DNA of 64,000 nucleotides, taken from Elusimicrobiales bacterium. GTDB taxonomy: Bacteria > Elusimicrobiota > Elusimicrobia > Elusimicrobiales > Elusimicrobiaceae. The DNA is taken from positions 62,001 through 126,000 of the forward strand of contig JBAZJT010000002.1 of assembly GCA_041651175.1 (NCBI GenBank). The letters are read 5' to 3'. The position numbers and the translations under genes were made by a program. A model generated the notes under the pieces. It did not search any database and was not told the origin of the DNA. It was given only the letters and a program-made list of their open reading frames with translations. This document shows positions 26,868 to 34,692 of the stretch, one piece after another; position 1 is the stretch's first letter; each line of letters begins with the position of its first letter.

Positions 26868-27485
26868 ATGTTCAGTATCTGCACGGCAATCATAGCGGAC
26901 GGGAACATAGATGAAACGTTGGCGCAGTGGAAGGAATCTGAAAAAAAATTCACCCGCGAAATAGGCGTTACGGAGCGTTATTTTTTTCAGTGCGAGTTCC
27001 AGACGCATATAGTGTGGTCGCTGACCGGTTGGGAGTCGGAGAAGCATCACAACGACGCGGCGCAGTCCATAATGAAAATCCGCAGGGACGACAGGATAGC
27101 GTCGGCTCCCTTCAACGAGCCGTATTTTGAAATTTTCTGCGAACAGGATGCTCTCTCTTTCGGCGCGGTTGCCGGCTGCGGGTTTATAATTGTTGCGCAT
27201 GGCCTTGTCAGCGTCAAAGCGCGCGGAGAGTATGAGGAATTGCAGCGAAACCGCGTTGCGCAATTCAAGGACAGGTTCGCCTGGTTCGGACTGTATCGCA
27301 ATACCTATAATCCAAATGAATTCGCGGCCTATATGGGCTTCAAGGACAAAGCTGCCTATGATGCATTGCGCAAGGTCGGAGAAATGACGATTGAAGAGTA
27401 TTTGCTCACAGGCTTGCGCGTTCCACTGGGGATGTCGCTGATTGCGGGATACAATCAGTTTGTCTGCCGCCGGATACTTGATTAG
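26868..27485 (+). CDS. ABM-like dimeric alpha-beta-barrel protein, unknown function
   Basis: 205 residues that look like two ferredoxin-like halves: MFSICTAIIADGNIDETLAQW with a later WSLTGWESEKHHNDAAQ, then SVKARGEYEELQRNRVAQFK onward. This resembles antibiotic-biosynthesis-monooxygenase or stress-response dimeric barrel proteins. No cofactor motif is seen. The start is the ATG at 26868, preceded 5 nt by GGAGGA; an earlier in-frame ATG lacks such a site. It lies 7 nt upstream of the GNAT gene. Confidence 0.6.
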   Translation: MFSICTAIIADGNIDETLAQWKESEKKFTREIGVTERYFFQCEFQTHIVWSLTGWESEKHHNDAAQSIMKIRRDDRIASAPFNEPYFEIFCEQDALSFGAVAGCGFIIVAHGLVSVKARGEYEELQRNRVAQFKDRFAWFGLYRNTYNPNEFAAYMGFKDKAAYDALRKVGEMTIEEYLLTGLRVPLGMSLIAGYNQFVCRRILD

Positions 27486-27492
27486 AGGGCAT

Positions 27493-28071
27493 ATGAAAAC
27501 CGAGTTTGAGTTCAAAACTTTGTCCGGCAGAGTATGGCCGGATTTTGAGCGGCTGATGGGAGAAAAAGGCGGCTGCGGCGGTTGCTGGTGCATGTCGTGG
27601 AGAGTGCCGCAGGGCGGCAAACTCTGGAATGAAATGAAGGGTGAAAACGCGAAAAAGGCGATGAAAAAACTTGCGGCGGAAGGCAAAGCGCGCGGCATAA
27701 TCGCCTACGCCGGCGGCGAGCCGGTCGCGTGGTGCACTTTCGGCCCGCGCGCCGATTTCCCCCGTCTGGAACGGGTGAAGGCTTATCAATCGGAAGATGC
27801 AGACGGCGTCTGGTCCGTGCCCTGCTTTTACATAAAGCCCGGCTGGCGCGGCAAAAATCTCTCATTCCTGCTGCTGGGAAGGGCTGTTGATGAGGCGAAA
27901 AGATGCGGCGCCAAAATGATAGAGGGCTATCCTGCCACGCTCACCAAGTTGGGCGGCAAACTCCCCGCCGCGTTCGTATGGGTCGGGCCGGAAGTTATAT
28001 TTCAGCGGCATGGCTTCAAAGAAGTTGCGCGCAGGGCGGTAAGCCGCCCCTTGTACCGTAAAGTTGTATGA
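27493..28071 (+). CDS. GNAT-family N-acetyltransferase
   Basis: 192 residues with the GNAT fold: SVPCFYIKPGWRGKNLSFLL is the acetyl-CoA-binding strand and loop (R/Q-x-x-G-x-G/A type, here GWRGKNLS), followed by a helix LLGRAVDEAKRCGAKMIEGY and a terminal IFQRHGFKEVAR. An early GGCGGCWCMSWRVP segment is common to a group of uncharacterised GNAT proteins with a Cys-rich N terminus. Substrate unknown. The ATG at 27493 was chosen because GAGGGC precedes it. It overlaps ogt by 4 nt. Confidence 0.8.
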   Translation: MKTEFEFKTLSGRVWPDFERLMGEKGGCGGCWCMSWRVPQGGKLWNEMKGENAKKAMKKLAAEGKARGIIAYAGGEPVAWCTFGPRADFPRLERVKAYQSEDADGVWSVPCFYIKPGWRGKNLSFLLLGRAVDEAKRCGAKMIEGYPATLTKLGGKLPAAFVWVGPEVIFQRHGFKEVARRAVSRPLYRKVV

Positions 28072-28580
28072 CCAGGCGAGTGGAACAACTGTTATACGGC
28101 GTGGCGGACAGTCCGGTCGGCAAAATCCTTATAGTAGTTTCCGGCAAAGACAACCGGCTTGTTCTGCTTCATTATCCGCTGGCAAGTTCACCGGAGGCAG
28201 TTTTTAACTCGCATTTCCGGTTTGAATGCGCGCCTTCTGAAGAAGCTGTGGCGCGGATAAAAAAGCAGTTGCGGCTTTATTTTTCCGGCAGGCTGCGGGA
28301 ATTTGACCTGCCGCTGGATTTGCGCGGCACGCCGTTTCAGATGAGGGTCTGGAAAGAGCTGCTCAAAATACCCTTCGGCCAGACTATAACCTACGGCGAG
28401 CTTGCGCGGCGGATAGGCCAACCCCGCGCCGCGCGCGCAGTAGGAATGGCCAACAACAAAAACCGTATCGGCATTGTCGTCCCCTGCCACCGCGTTATCG
28501 GCGCCGGCGGAGCTTTGACCGGTTACGCTGCCGGAACCGGAATAAAGAAAAAGCTGCTGGAACATGAGAGCGCTATATGA
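28068..28580 (+). CDS. ogt: Methylated-DNA-protein-cysteine methyltransferase (Ogt/AGT)
   Basis: 170 residues. This suicide enzyme removes O6-alkyl groups from guanine by transfer to its own Cys in IGIVVPCHRVIGAGGALTGY, fully conserved here. GTPFQMRVWKELLKIPFGQT and ITYGELARRIGQPRAARAVG form the DNA-binding helix-turn-helix before it, and GTGIKKKLLEHE ends it. It overlaps the GNAT gene and the glycosylase gene by 4 nt on each side, giving a coupled alkylation-repair unit. Confidence 0.95.
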   Translation: MTRRVEQLLYGVADSPVGKILIVVSGKDNRLVLLHYPLASSPEAVFNSHFRFECAPSEEAVARIKKQLRLYFSGRLREFDLPLDLRGTPFQMRVWKELLKIPFGQTITYGELARRIGQPRAARAVGMANNKNRIGIVVPCHRVIGAGGALTGYAAGTGIKKKLLEHESAI

Positions 28581-29197
28581 CGCCAAACATTGCGCGCAAA
28601 CTTGCCGGCGCCGACGCGACGCTGGCTGCGATAATCAGGCGGGTCGGGCCGTGCGGGCTTCCGTCCAAACCGGCGGGCGGCGGTTATTTTGAGGCTCTGG
28701 CGGAATCAATAATATATCAGCAGCTTAACGGCAAGGCGGCGGCCACGATTTTTGAACGGTTCAAGGGAGTTTACGGCGGCAGGTTTCCCGCGCCCGGACG
28801 CATACTGCGCACACCGGACGCAAGGCTGCGCGGCGCGGGGCTTTCAAAACAGAAGCTGGCTTATATAAAGGATTTGTCCGCCAAAACCGCCGCGGGGTTG
28901 CTGGATTTCGGCTCGCTTGCCGCGCTGCCGGACGAGGAAGTCATCCGCGCGCTTTCGCAGGTCAAGGGAATCGGGCGCTGGACGGCGGAGATGTTTCTGA
29001 TTTTCACCCTCGCCCGCCCCGATGTGCTGCCCGCCGGCGACTATGGCTTCAGAACTGCCGTGATGAAGGCCTACCGCCTCAGAAAACTTCCGGACGCCGC
29101 CAGGCTGGAAAAACTTTCGCACTGCTGGCGGCCTTACCGCTCAACTGCGGTCTGGTATCTCTGGCAAAGCCTCGTTAACCTGAAATTTTCAAGTTAA
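28577..29197 (+). CDS. DNA-3-methyladenine glycosylase, AlkA type (HhH-GPD)
   Basis: 206 residues of the helix-hairpin-helix glycosylase superfamily, AlkA branch. FEALAESIIYQQLNGKAA is the conserved first helix, LSQVKGIGRWTAEMFLIF the HhH DNA-binding hairpin, and VLPAGDYGFRTAV carries the catalytic Asp. It lacks the N-terminal TATA-box-like domain of E. coli AlkA and the iron-sulfur loop of EndoIII/MutY, so it is the short form that excises alkylated purines. It overlaps ogt by 4 nt and is the last gene of the operon. Confidence 0.92.
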   Translation: MTPNIARKLAGADATLAAIIRRVGPCGLPSKPAGGGYFEALAESIIYQQLNGKAAATIFERFKGVYGGRFPAPGRILRTPDARLRGAGLSKQKLAYIKDLSAKTAAGLLDFGSLAALPDEEVIRALSQVKGIGRWTAEMFLIFTLARPDVLPAGDYGFRTAVMKAYRLRKLPDAARLEKLSHCWRPYRSTAVWYLWQSLVNLKFSS

Positions 29198-29268
29198 ACC
29201 CGGATTGTGCAATAGTGTAGCGGGATTCGACGGCGGCTGGCGGGACATTTCTGTGTAAAATCCGGGTT
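29197..29268. repeat. 10-bp inverted repeat between convergent genes
   Basis: AACCCGGATT at 29197-29206 is the exact reverse complement of AATCCGGGTT at 29259-29268, with 52 nt between. Each arm touches the stop codon of one of the two convergent genes. It may form a long-looped hairpin acting on both 3' ends; a terminator role is possible but there is no clear T run. Confidence 0.4.
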
Positions 29269-31216
29269 AAATTATTTTTCTGCTACGCGCGCGGTGTCTG
29301 CGCTTTCTGCGGGCTGAAACCCGCACGGCCTGAACCGCCGTAAGCGCGGCCAGCGCGGACACAAGAACAATCCAGAAAACGGCCTTGCCGGTTTTCGGCG
29401 CGGCGGAGGAGCCGGCGCCGCTCCAGCCGGAGGGGCCGCGGGTTTCCTCGCCGGAGGCGAACACCTGCGTCCGCGCCGCCTCGGTTGAGAGCGCAATGCC
29501 GCCGCCCGGCGGCTCCGCCCCCGGATTGCCGTAATAAATGTATGTTTCCGCCGCCTGCGCCGTTGCGAAATGGATTCTTCTGGTGGAGTAATAGGCGGCG
29601 AATTCGGACACTGGCAGCGCGGCCTGTCCGCCGTTGTCTATCTCAAGCCAGACGGCGTCCGTCTGCGGGCGCCTGATTGCCAGGATATAGCGCCGCTCCG
29701 TCTGGCCGGGGGTGCGCGACCAGACCGCTTCCCCGAGCATGCGCCTGTCCGCGCCGTCGTATTCGTATGCCTGCGCCCTGTGGGAAAACAATTCGTCCGG
29801 CAGCGCGCAGGAAATCTCCGTAAGCGGCAGGGCGGGGCGGGAAAAAACCAGCTTCCACGCGCTTGACTGCCCGCCCGGCGGCTGCGGAAAAATGCGGGGG
29901 ATTATTTTGCGCGATATTTCGGCGTCGTCTACCGCGTAAGCCGTGTTCGCCTGTCCGGAGACAATTCTTAAATCCGCAAGCGACGGCTGCGCGCGCGAGA
30001 GTATTTCCGGCGGCAGTTCCAGGTACTGCGGGCCTTTGGCGGAAGGCTTCAGCAGCGCGCGGTGCCGCCATTTGGAGATGTCGTCGCGCCTGGCGGCGGG
30101 CTGGCGCGGCGCCTGCGCGGCGGGGCTGTAATCCGGGTTCTGCTCTGCTGGACGGGAGGGCAGCGCCGCCAGCTTCGCGCCGGAAAAATCAAGCTGGTAG
30201 CCCTGCTTGCGGGCGGAGGGGTTGCCCGCGCACAGAAAATACATGCCCGGCCCGGGGGGCAGAAACTCCGCATACACGGGCGCAATCCGCGTCTCAATGC
30301 GCGAAAGCGTGAAGGAATGCCCCGCCGGCTCGGTAACGGAGACGGTAAGCGTTTTCGCATGTGTCAGCCGCCGGCGCACGGGAATGGCGGCGCGCTCCAC
30401 CATGGGATGGCCCTGTATGAACATCCGGTATGCGGTGGCGGTTCCCAGCCCGGTAATCCGCGCGCGCCCGTCCGGCTCCTCCGCGGCGGCGCTTACAGCC
30501 ACATTGCGCGAAAACACCCTGTCGCGCGAGAACAGGACTATGTCCTGCGCGTAGAGGTTCGCCGCCGGCAGGGTTATCTGGTAATCCTTCCGGTTTCTGG
30601 ACAGCGAGATTTTGAAATCGGTGGCGGGAATTGTCTCAATGCCGGGAGGCTCCGGTTCCCACAGCACAAGCCCGGCCCCGGAAAATTCGGCGGGCACGGA
30701 GCGCGAGTCGTCCAGCGTGATCTGAAGATGGGGATAGAACCCGCGCGGCAGGTCTATGAGGAGGTTTTCCCTGCCGTCGGCGGTGCGGAACACGGGCCGG
30801 GCGCGCGCTATGCGCTGCCAGGAGGAGCCGTCGGTTGAATAGGCGGCATCCGCGCTTTTAAGAAATTCCGCAGCCGAGGTTTCAAGCAGCACGCCGGAGA
30901 GCGCGTCCGTCCTGCCGGTTTCCAGAGTGATGAGGGTCCGCCCGCGTTCGGCGGTTATGTCCGTGCGGGAGGGCCGCTCGCGGCGTGGCTGCTGCTGCTG
31001 CGGAATCACCAGCAGATACGGCTGCTCCGCGCCGGCCTGGTCAAAAATCCGCAGGTCGGAGAGGTCCGGCGCGGCGGAGTCCTGAAGCGCGAAGGAAAGC
31101 TTCACCCGCGACGGTTTGGCCGCTTTTACCTGCACGGGCTGATAAACGCGCCATTGCGGGGGAATTGCCGCCTGCGCCGCGGATGCCGCCAGCAGCGCCA
31201 TAAAAAGGAATTTCAT
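29267..31216 (-). CDS. DUF3999-like exported membrane-anchored protein
   Basis: 649 residues: a signal peptide (MKFLFMALLAASAAQA), about 590 residues of beta-rich exported sequence beginning IPPQWRVYQPVQV and including SDLRIFDQAGAEQPYLLV, one transmembrane segment near the C terminus (VFWIVLVSALAALTAVQ), and a basic tail RRKRRHRARSRK. The order (signal, galactose-binding-like beta domains, C-terminal anchor, basic tail) matches the DUF3999 family, whose role is unknown. Start ATG at 31216 is preceded by the LpxL-like gene's stop in an ATGA overlap. Likely periplasmic and envelope-linked. Confidence 0.65.
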   Translation of the reverse strand: MKFLFMALLAASAAQAAIPPQWRVYQPVQVKAAKPSRVKLSFALQDSAAPDLSDLRIFDQAGAEQPYLLVIPQQQQPRRERPSRTDITAERGRTLITLETGRTDALSGVLLETSAAEFLKSADAAYSTDGSSWQRIARARPVFRTADGRENLLIDLPRGFYPHLQITLDDSRSVPAEFSGAGLVLWEPEPPGIETIPATDFKISLSRNRKDYQITLPAANLYAQDIVLFSRDRVFSRNVAVSAAAEEPDGRARITGLGTATAYRMFIQGHPMVERAAIPVRRRLTHAKTLTVSVTEPAGHSFTLSRIETRIAPVYAEFLPPGPGMYFLCAGNPSARKQGYQLDFSGAKLAALPSRPAEQNPDYSPAAQAPRQPAARRDDISKWRHRALLKPSAKGPQYLELPPEILSRAQPSLADLRIVSGQANTAYAVDDAEISRKIIPRIFPQPPGGQSSAWKLVFSRPALPLTEISCALPDELFSHRAQAYEYDGADRRMLGEAVWSRTPGQTERRYILAIRRPQTDAVWLEIDNGGQAALPVSEFAAYYSTRRIHFATAQAAETYIYYGNPGAEPPGGGIALSTEAARTQVFASGEETRGPSGWSGAGSSAAPKTGKAVFWIVLVSALAALTAVQAVRVSARRKRRHRARSRKII

Positions 31217-32148
31217 AACGCGCCTGTCTGCCCGGGCTGCGGCGCTTCGCCTTCCCTTTTCCAGCGGTTGTGCGCCCACAGCCACAAATGCGGTTCCTGC
31301 CGTATCCAGCTTTCCAGCCTGCCGTTGAGGACGGCTATCAGTTTCAGCAGTTCCTCGCGCGAATAGGCCGGGGCCGGGTATATCGGCTCCTCTAAAATCG
31401 CGATTATTTTTCCGTCCCGCCGGGTTACGCGCAGCGGTATTATAGGCGTCTGGGTTTTAAGCGACAGGAGCGCGCTTAGCGGCGATGTGGCCGCCATCGC
31501 GCCGAAAAAAGACGTAAACACCTCGCCCCCGGGGCAATTCTGGTCCATCAGCACGCCCAGAAATTTGCCGCGCTTGATGTTGCGCACGCAGGAGAAAAAC
31601 GGCTCCCTGTGAAAGATAATCTCCCCGCCGAAACGCCCGCGGATTTCGGAAAGCATCCGGTCCACATAAGGGTTGCGCATGTGCCGCGCCACGCCGCATA
31701 CCGGCAGCCCCATGGCGGCAACCGTCATCGCCGGCAATTCCCAGTTTGCGATATGGCCTAAATGGACTATGGCGGATTTCCCCTGTTTGTGCAGTTCCAG
31801 CACGACCTGCTGATTTTCCAAAACACATTTTTCAAAAAGCTGTTCCCCGCTCATGCGCGAGGTCTGGGCCAGCTCGGCTGCCAGGACGCCTATGTTTTCC
31901 CACGATTTGAGCGCTATTTCCTCCGCGCGGTCCGACATGTCCGGCAGCGCTTTCCTGATATTCGCGACCGACAGCGCAAACCGCCGCCGCGCCAGCCGCG
32001 CCGCCAGCCGCCCCAGCAGCGCGCCGCAGGCTGCGGCGCGCTCCCAGGAAAGCAGCGAGAACGCCGCAACCGCCAGGCGCACGAAAGCATACTCAATCAG
32101 ATGCCGCAGTCTTTTTGGGAAAGGCATACCAGAATCACATTCTGGCAT
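31213..32148 (-). CDS. Lipid A acyltransferase (LpxL/HtrB-like)
   Basis: 311 residues of the LpxL/LpxM family, which adds secondary acyl chains to the Kdo-lipid A precursor at the inner membrane. The active-site H-x4-E is HLGHIANWELP, followed by GVARHMRNPYVDRML, KRGKFLGVLMDQN and FFGAMAATSP, all family landmarks. The C-terminal RQEPHLWLWAHNRWK is the conserved end. Two in-frame starts are possible (32148 or the Met seven codons later); neither has a clear ribosome site. It overlaps the DUF3999-like gene by 4 nt. Confidence 0.9.
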   Translation of the reverse strand: MPECDSGMPFPKRLRHLIEYAFVRLAVAAFSLLSWERAAACGALLGRLAARLARRRFALSVANIRKALPDMSDRAEEIALKSWENIGVLAAELAQTSRMSGEQLFEKCVLENQQVVLELHKQGKSAIVHLGHIANWELPAMTVAAMGLPVCGVARHMRNPYVDRMLSEIRGRFGGEIIFHREPFFSCVRNIKRGKFLGVLMDQNCPGGEVFTSFFGAMAATSPLSALLSLKTQTPIIPLRVTRRDGKIIAILEEPIYPAPAYSREELLKLIAVLNGRLESWIRQEPHLWLWAHNRWKREGEAPQPGQTGAL

Positions 32149-32192
32149 TTTTGAAGGTGCGCGGCAAAGAAATCACAGGCAACAGGGCGGGG

Positions 32193-33353
32193 TCAGTATT
32201 TCCCGCTCTGGCCGGCGTAGATTATGCTGCCGCCGTTTTTCTTGTCGTCTTTTTTCAGCTTGTCTATAACGCCCTGGACCACTTTGTCGCTGAGCGCCAG
32301 GCAGCCCCAGGAACGCCCGGGCTGCACGCTGGCTTCCTGCACATAGCTTGAACCGTGGACCACCACCGCGCGGGCGCGCACGTTTGAGTTGGTGGGCGAG
32401 AGCCCGTCCAGCCGCATTGACCGGCCATGATTGCCGGTGTATGTTTCCCCTGTCAGGTAGAACCCCAGCGAGGACATGTGGGAGCCGTCCTGATTGCTGA
32501 ATTTTGTCGCATAGCCGGTATTGCCCGGGTCGGAGCCGGAGCCGTGCGCCACATGCAGGGCCTTGACCGCGCCGCTTTTCATGTCAATTATGAAAAACCT
32601 CGCCTTGCTGGAATGCTTTGTGAAGTCAACCACGGTCACATAGTCGGTGTTGAAAGAGAATCCTCCGCCGGAGATTTGGCCGGCTTTTTTCAATATATCT
32701 CCGGCTTGCGTTGTGTCCGGGGCGGTTGCGCTGCCGGGCTTGGCGGCGGAGTCCTTCTCCGCAGAGTCTTTGGCGCCGGAGTCCTTTGCTCCGGACGTCA
32801 GCCGTTCCTTATTATGGTTGTAGTACAGCAGGGTCTGCTCAAGCAGGTTTTGCGGCACGGCCTTTTTTGCGTCAATCTTGGAATATTTGGCCAGTACCTT
32901 CTTTTTTTCCGCGCCGCTGTAGTTTGGCACGGCAAATTTCTTAAGCAACTCGGAATTGTTGGGCGGGCCTTTTTCGGAGCCTTCCTTGTCCGGGTCGTCC
33001 GGAAGTATGTCCACGTCCGGACGGGGAGGCTGCTCCTCCTGCGCTTCCGACATACTGGCTTGCGGCGGCGAGCCGCCGTCCCGTCCGCCTACGGAACCGC
33101 CCTGGTCAAACCCCGCGCCGGAAAGCGCGGCGCCCAATCCGGAGACGGAAACACCGGCGTCGTCTGCGCGGCTTGGCGGGGCCGGTTCGGAATCCGTATT
33201 GCCTATCTGCGCCGCGCCGCCTATGGCTGTCCCCAGCCTGCTGTCCTCTTGCTGCGCGGATTGCCCCTGCGGGGGGCGGAAATCTGCGGCATTTTCCGCG
33301 TATGCGGCGCTTGCGGCGAAAAGCGACAGGACGGCATAATAGGCGATTCTCAT
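32193..33353 (-). CDS. Exported murein L,D-transpeptidase-like protein (YkuD_2)
   Basis: 386 residues: signal peptide (MRIAYYAVLSLFAASAAYA), a low-complexity linker rich in Ser, Pro, Lys and Asp (including repeated AKDS units), and a C-terminal catalytic domain. Its motif VVHGSSYVQEASVQPGRSWG ends at the catalytic Cys of the following CLALSD, the pattern of the YkuD_2 branch of L,D-transpeptidases. Such enzymes cross-link peptidoglycan or attach proteins to it in the periplasm. The start is the ATG at 33353 because it begins the signal peptide. Confidence 0.82.
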   Translation of the reverse strand: MRIAYYAVLSLFAASAAYAENAADFRPPQGQSAQQEDSRLGTAIGGAAQIGNTDSEPAPPSRADDAGVSVSGLGAALSGAGFDQGGSVGGRDGGSPPQASMSEAQEEQPPRPDVDILPDDPDKEGSEKGPPNNSELLKKFAVPNYSGAEKKKVLAKYSKIDAKKAVPQNLLEQTLLYYNHNKERLTSGAKDSGAKDSAEKDSAAKPGSATAPDTTQAGDILKKAGQISGGGFSFNTDYVTVVDFTKHSSKARFFIIDMKSGAVKALHVAHGSGSDPGNTGYATKFSNQDGSHMSSLGFYLTGETYTGNHGRSMRLDGLSPTNSNVRARAVVVHGSSYVQEASVQPGRSWGCLALSDKVVQGVIDKLKKDDKKNGGSIIYAGQSGKY

Positions 33354-33397
33354 GGCCCTGTTATACCTGATGTTTCTAAATTTTTCAAGGGCCCTGC

Positions 33398-34501
33398 TCA
33401 GGAGACCGGGGGATTGCCGAATAACATGTCCAGCCTCAGGGTGAGGACCGTAACCTCGTGGAAGCATCTGTCCCTGGGATAGTTGACGGAGGGCGTCGCC
33501 TCGCCGGAAAGCCAGTCCTTCCACAGCCGCCTGCGCCAGGACAGGGACGCCGTGTACTGGTCGCTCTGTGCCGCCGGATAGGAATGCGCCTGCAGCTGGA
33601 ATGCGGGGGTTATGAGGTCCCGCGCGCTCATTTTCCACGGGAAGGAAAATGTGTGGTAGAGCGTTACCTGCGGATTGTCCGTCTGCCACACCGCGTTGGA
33701 ATAGGAAGTGAAAGCCCAGTCCGGCAGCAGCGGATGCGCCAGGTAGAGCCCGCCTGTGACGTTAAGCACCGGCTTGGCGCTCCACATGGCCTGGGCGAAG
33801 GTTTTGGCGTCCCAGCCGCCAAAGCTGCGGCTATAGGAGGCGTTCGCCCGGGCCTGGGGCTTTAGCAGCAGATACGGAGACTTGCTCTGCGCGTCCACAT
33901 GCGCGCCGAAATCCACATGCTCCTGCAATTTCCGCCCCAGCCCGAAAATATAGCGCAGCCCGACAAAAGAGCCCGGCTCCTGCTCGCCCGCGGCGAGGCG
34001 GGACTGCGTTCTGGTGATGCTTTCCACCGGCAGCACCTCGTTGCTCACATGCTCCACCACCAGGTTCATCTTGCCCTCGGTGCGCGGCAGCTTCAGGCGG
34101 ACGTTGATATCCGCGGAAATTGTGGAGGTGTCCTCGCCTATCTGATAGGTAACCGAAACCAGCGCGGAACTGGAATTTTCCTCGGTGGTGCGCCTGCGGG
34201 AGATCAGTTTGTCCAACGTGTCCGCGCCGGAGACGAATTTGCGCGACACTGCGTCCTGCATCATATCCGCGCCGCCAAGGGCCGACGACATCAGGCATTT
34301 GTTGAAAAACAGGCCGCAGCGCGCGTCGTACCAGTGAAGGAACCCCGCCGCCGGCTCCGATGACAGGGCGACCGCCTGCGACGATACCTGAATTAGCGGC
34401 GCGCTTTCCTGCGCGGCGGCGGAAAACGACGAAACGGCCACGGGCGCGGCGCTTTCCTGCGCCGCCGCCGCGGCGCACAGCAGGAGGACGTGAATCAACA
34501 T
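33398..34501 (-). CDS. Putative exported outer-membrane beta-barrel-like protein
   Basis: 367 residues with a short hydrophobic leader (MLIHVLLLCAAAAAQE) lacking basic residues, then Ala/Ser-rich spacer, then alternating hydrophobic/polar strands with many aromatic ends (VGLRYIFGLG, PYLLLKPQARANASYSRSF, WAFTSYSNAVWQ), as in small outer-membrane barrels. No named family is recognised. A TGA sits directly before the ATG, so no upstream extension is possible. TATAAT lies 8-13 nt before the ATG, implying a very short or absent leader. Confidence 0.55.
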   Translation of the reverse strand: MLIHVLLLCAAAAAQESAAPVAVSSFSAAAQESAPLIQVSSQAVALSSEPAAGFLHWYDARCGLFFNKCLMSSALGGADMMQDAVSRKFVSGADTLDKLISRRRTTEENSSSALVSVTYQIGEDTSTISADINVRLKLPRTEGKMNLVVEHVSNEVLPVESITRTQSRLAAGEQEPGSFVGLRYIFGLGRKLQEHVDFGAHVDAQSKSPYLLLKPQARANASYSRSFGGWDAKTFAQAMWSAKPVLNVTGGLYLAHPLLPDWAFTSYSNAVWQTDNPQVTLYHTFSFPWKMSARDLITPAFQLQAHSYPAAQSDQYTASLSWRRRLWKDWLSGEATPSVNYPRDRCFHEVTVLTLRLDMLFGNPPVS

Positions 34502-34508
34502 TCACGGA

Positions 34509-34514
34509 ATTATA
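34509..34514 (-). promoter_or_regulatory. -10 box for the putative outer-membrane protein gene; possible leaderless start
   Basis: Perfect TATAAT on the minus strand, followed after 7 nt by the ATG at 34501. Transcription would be expected to begin at or within a base or two of the start codon, so the mRNA may be leaderless. No good -35 is present. Confidence 0.45.
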
Positions 34515-34692
34515 CACGTTTTGCATTTCCCGCAGCCGGCCAGCAGGGAGCGGCTACGGAAAACGCGACATCCCTATACGGACTTTTCCTTCATAAACAA
34601 TAAATTGTCCTCAGCCGCCCACCGCCTGGGTTTTCTCTGCCAACTGCGGGGGATGGGTTTGCGCGGCGCGCCGTTTTTAGTAGGATTTTGAA

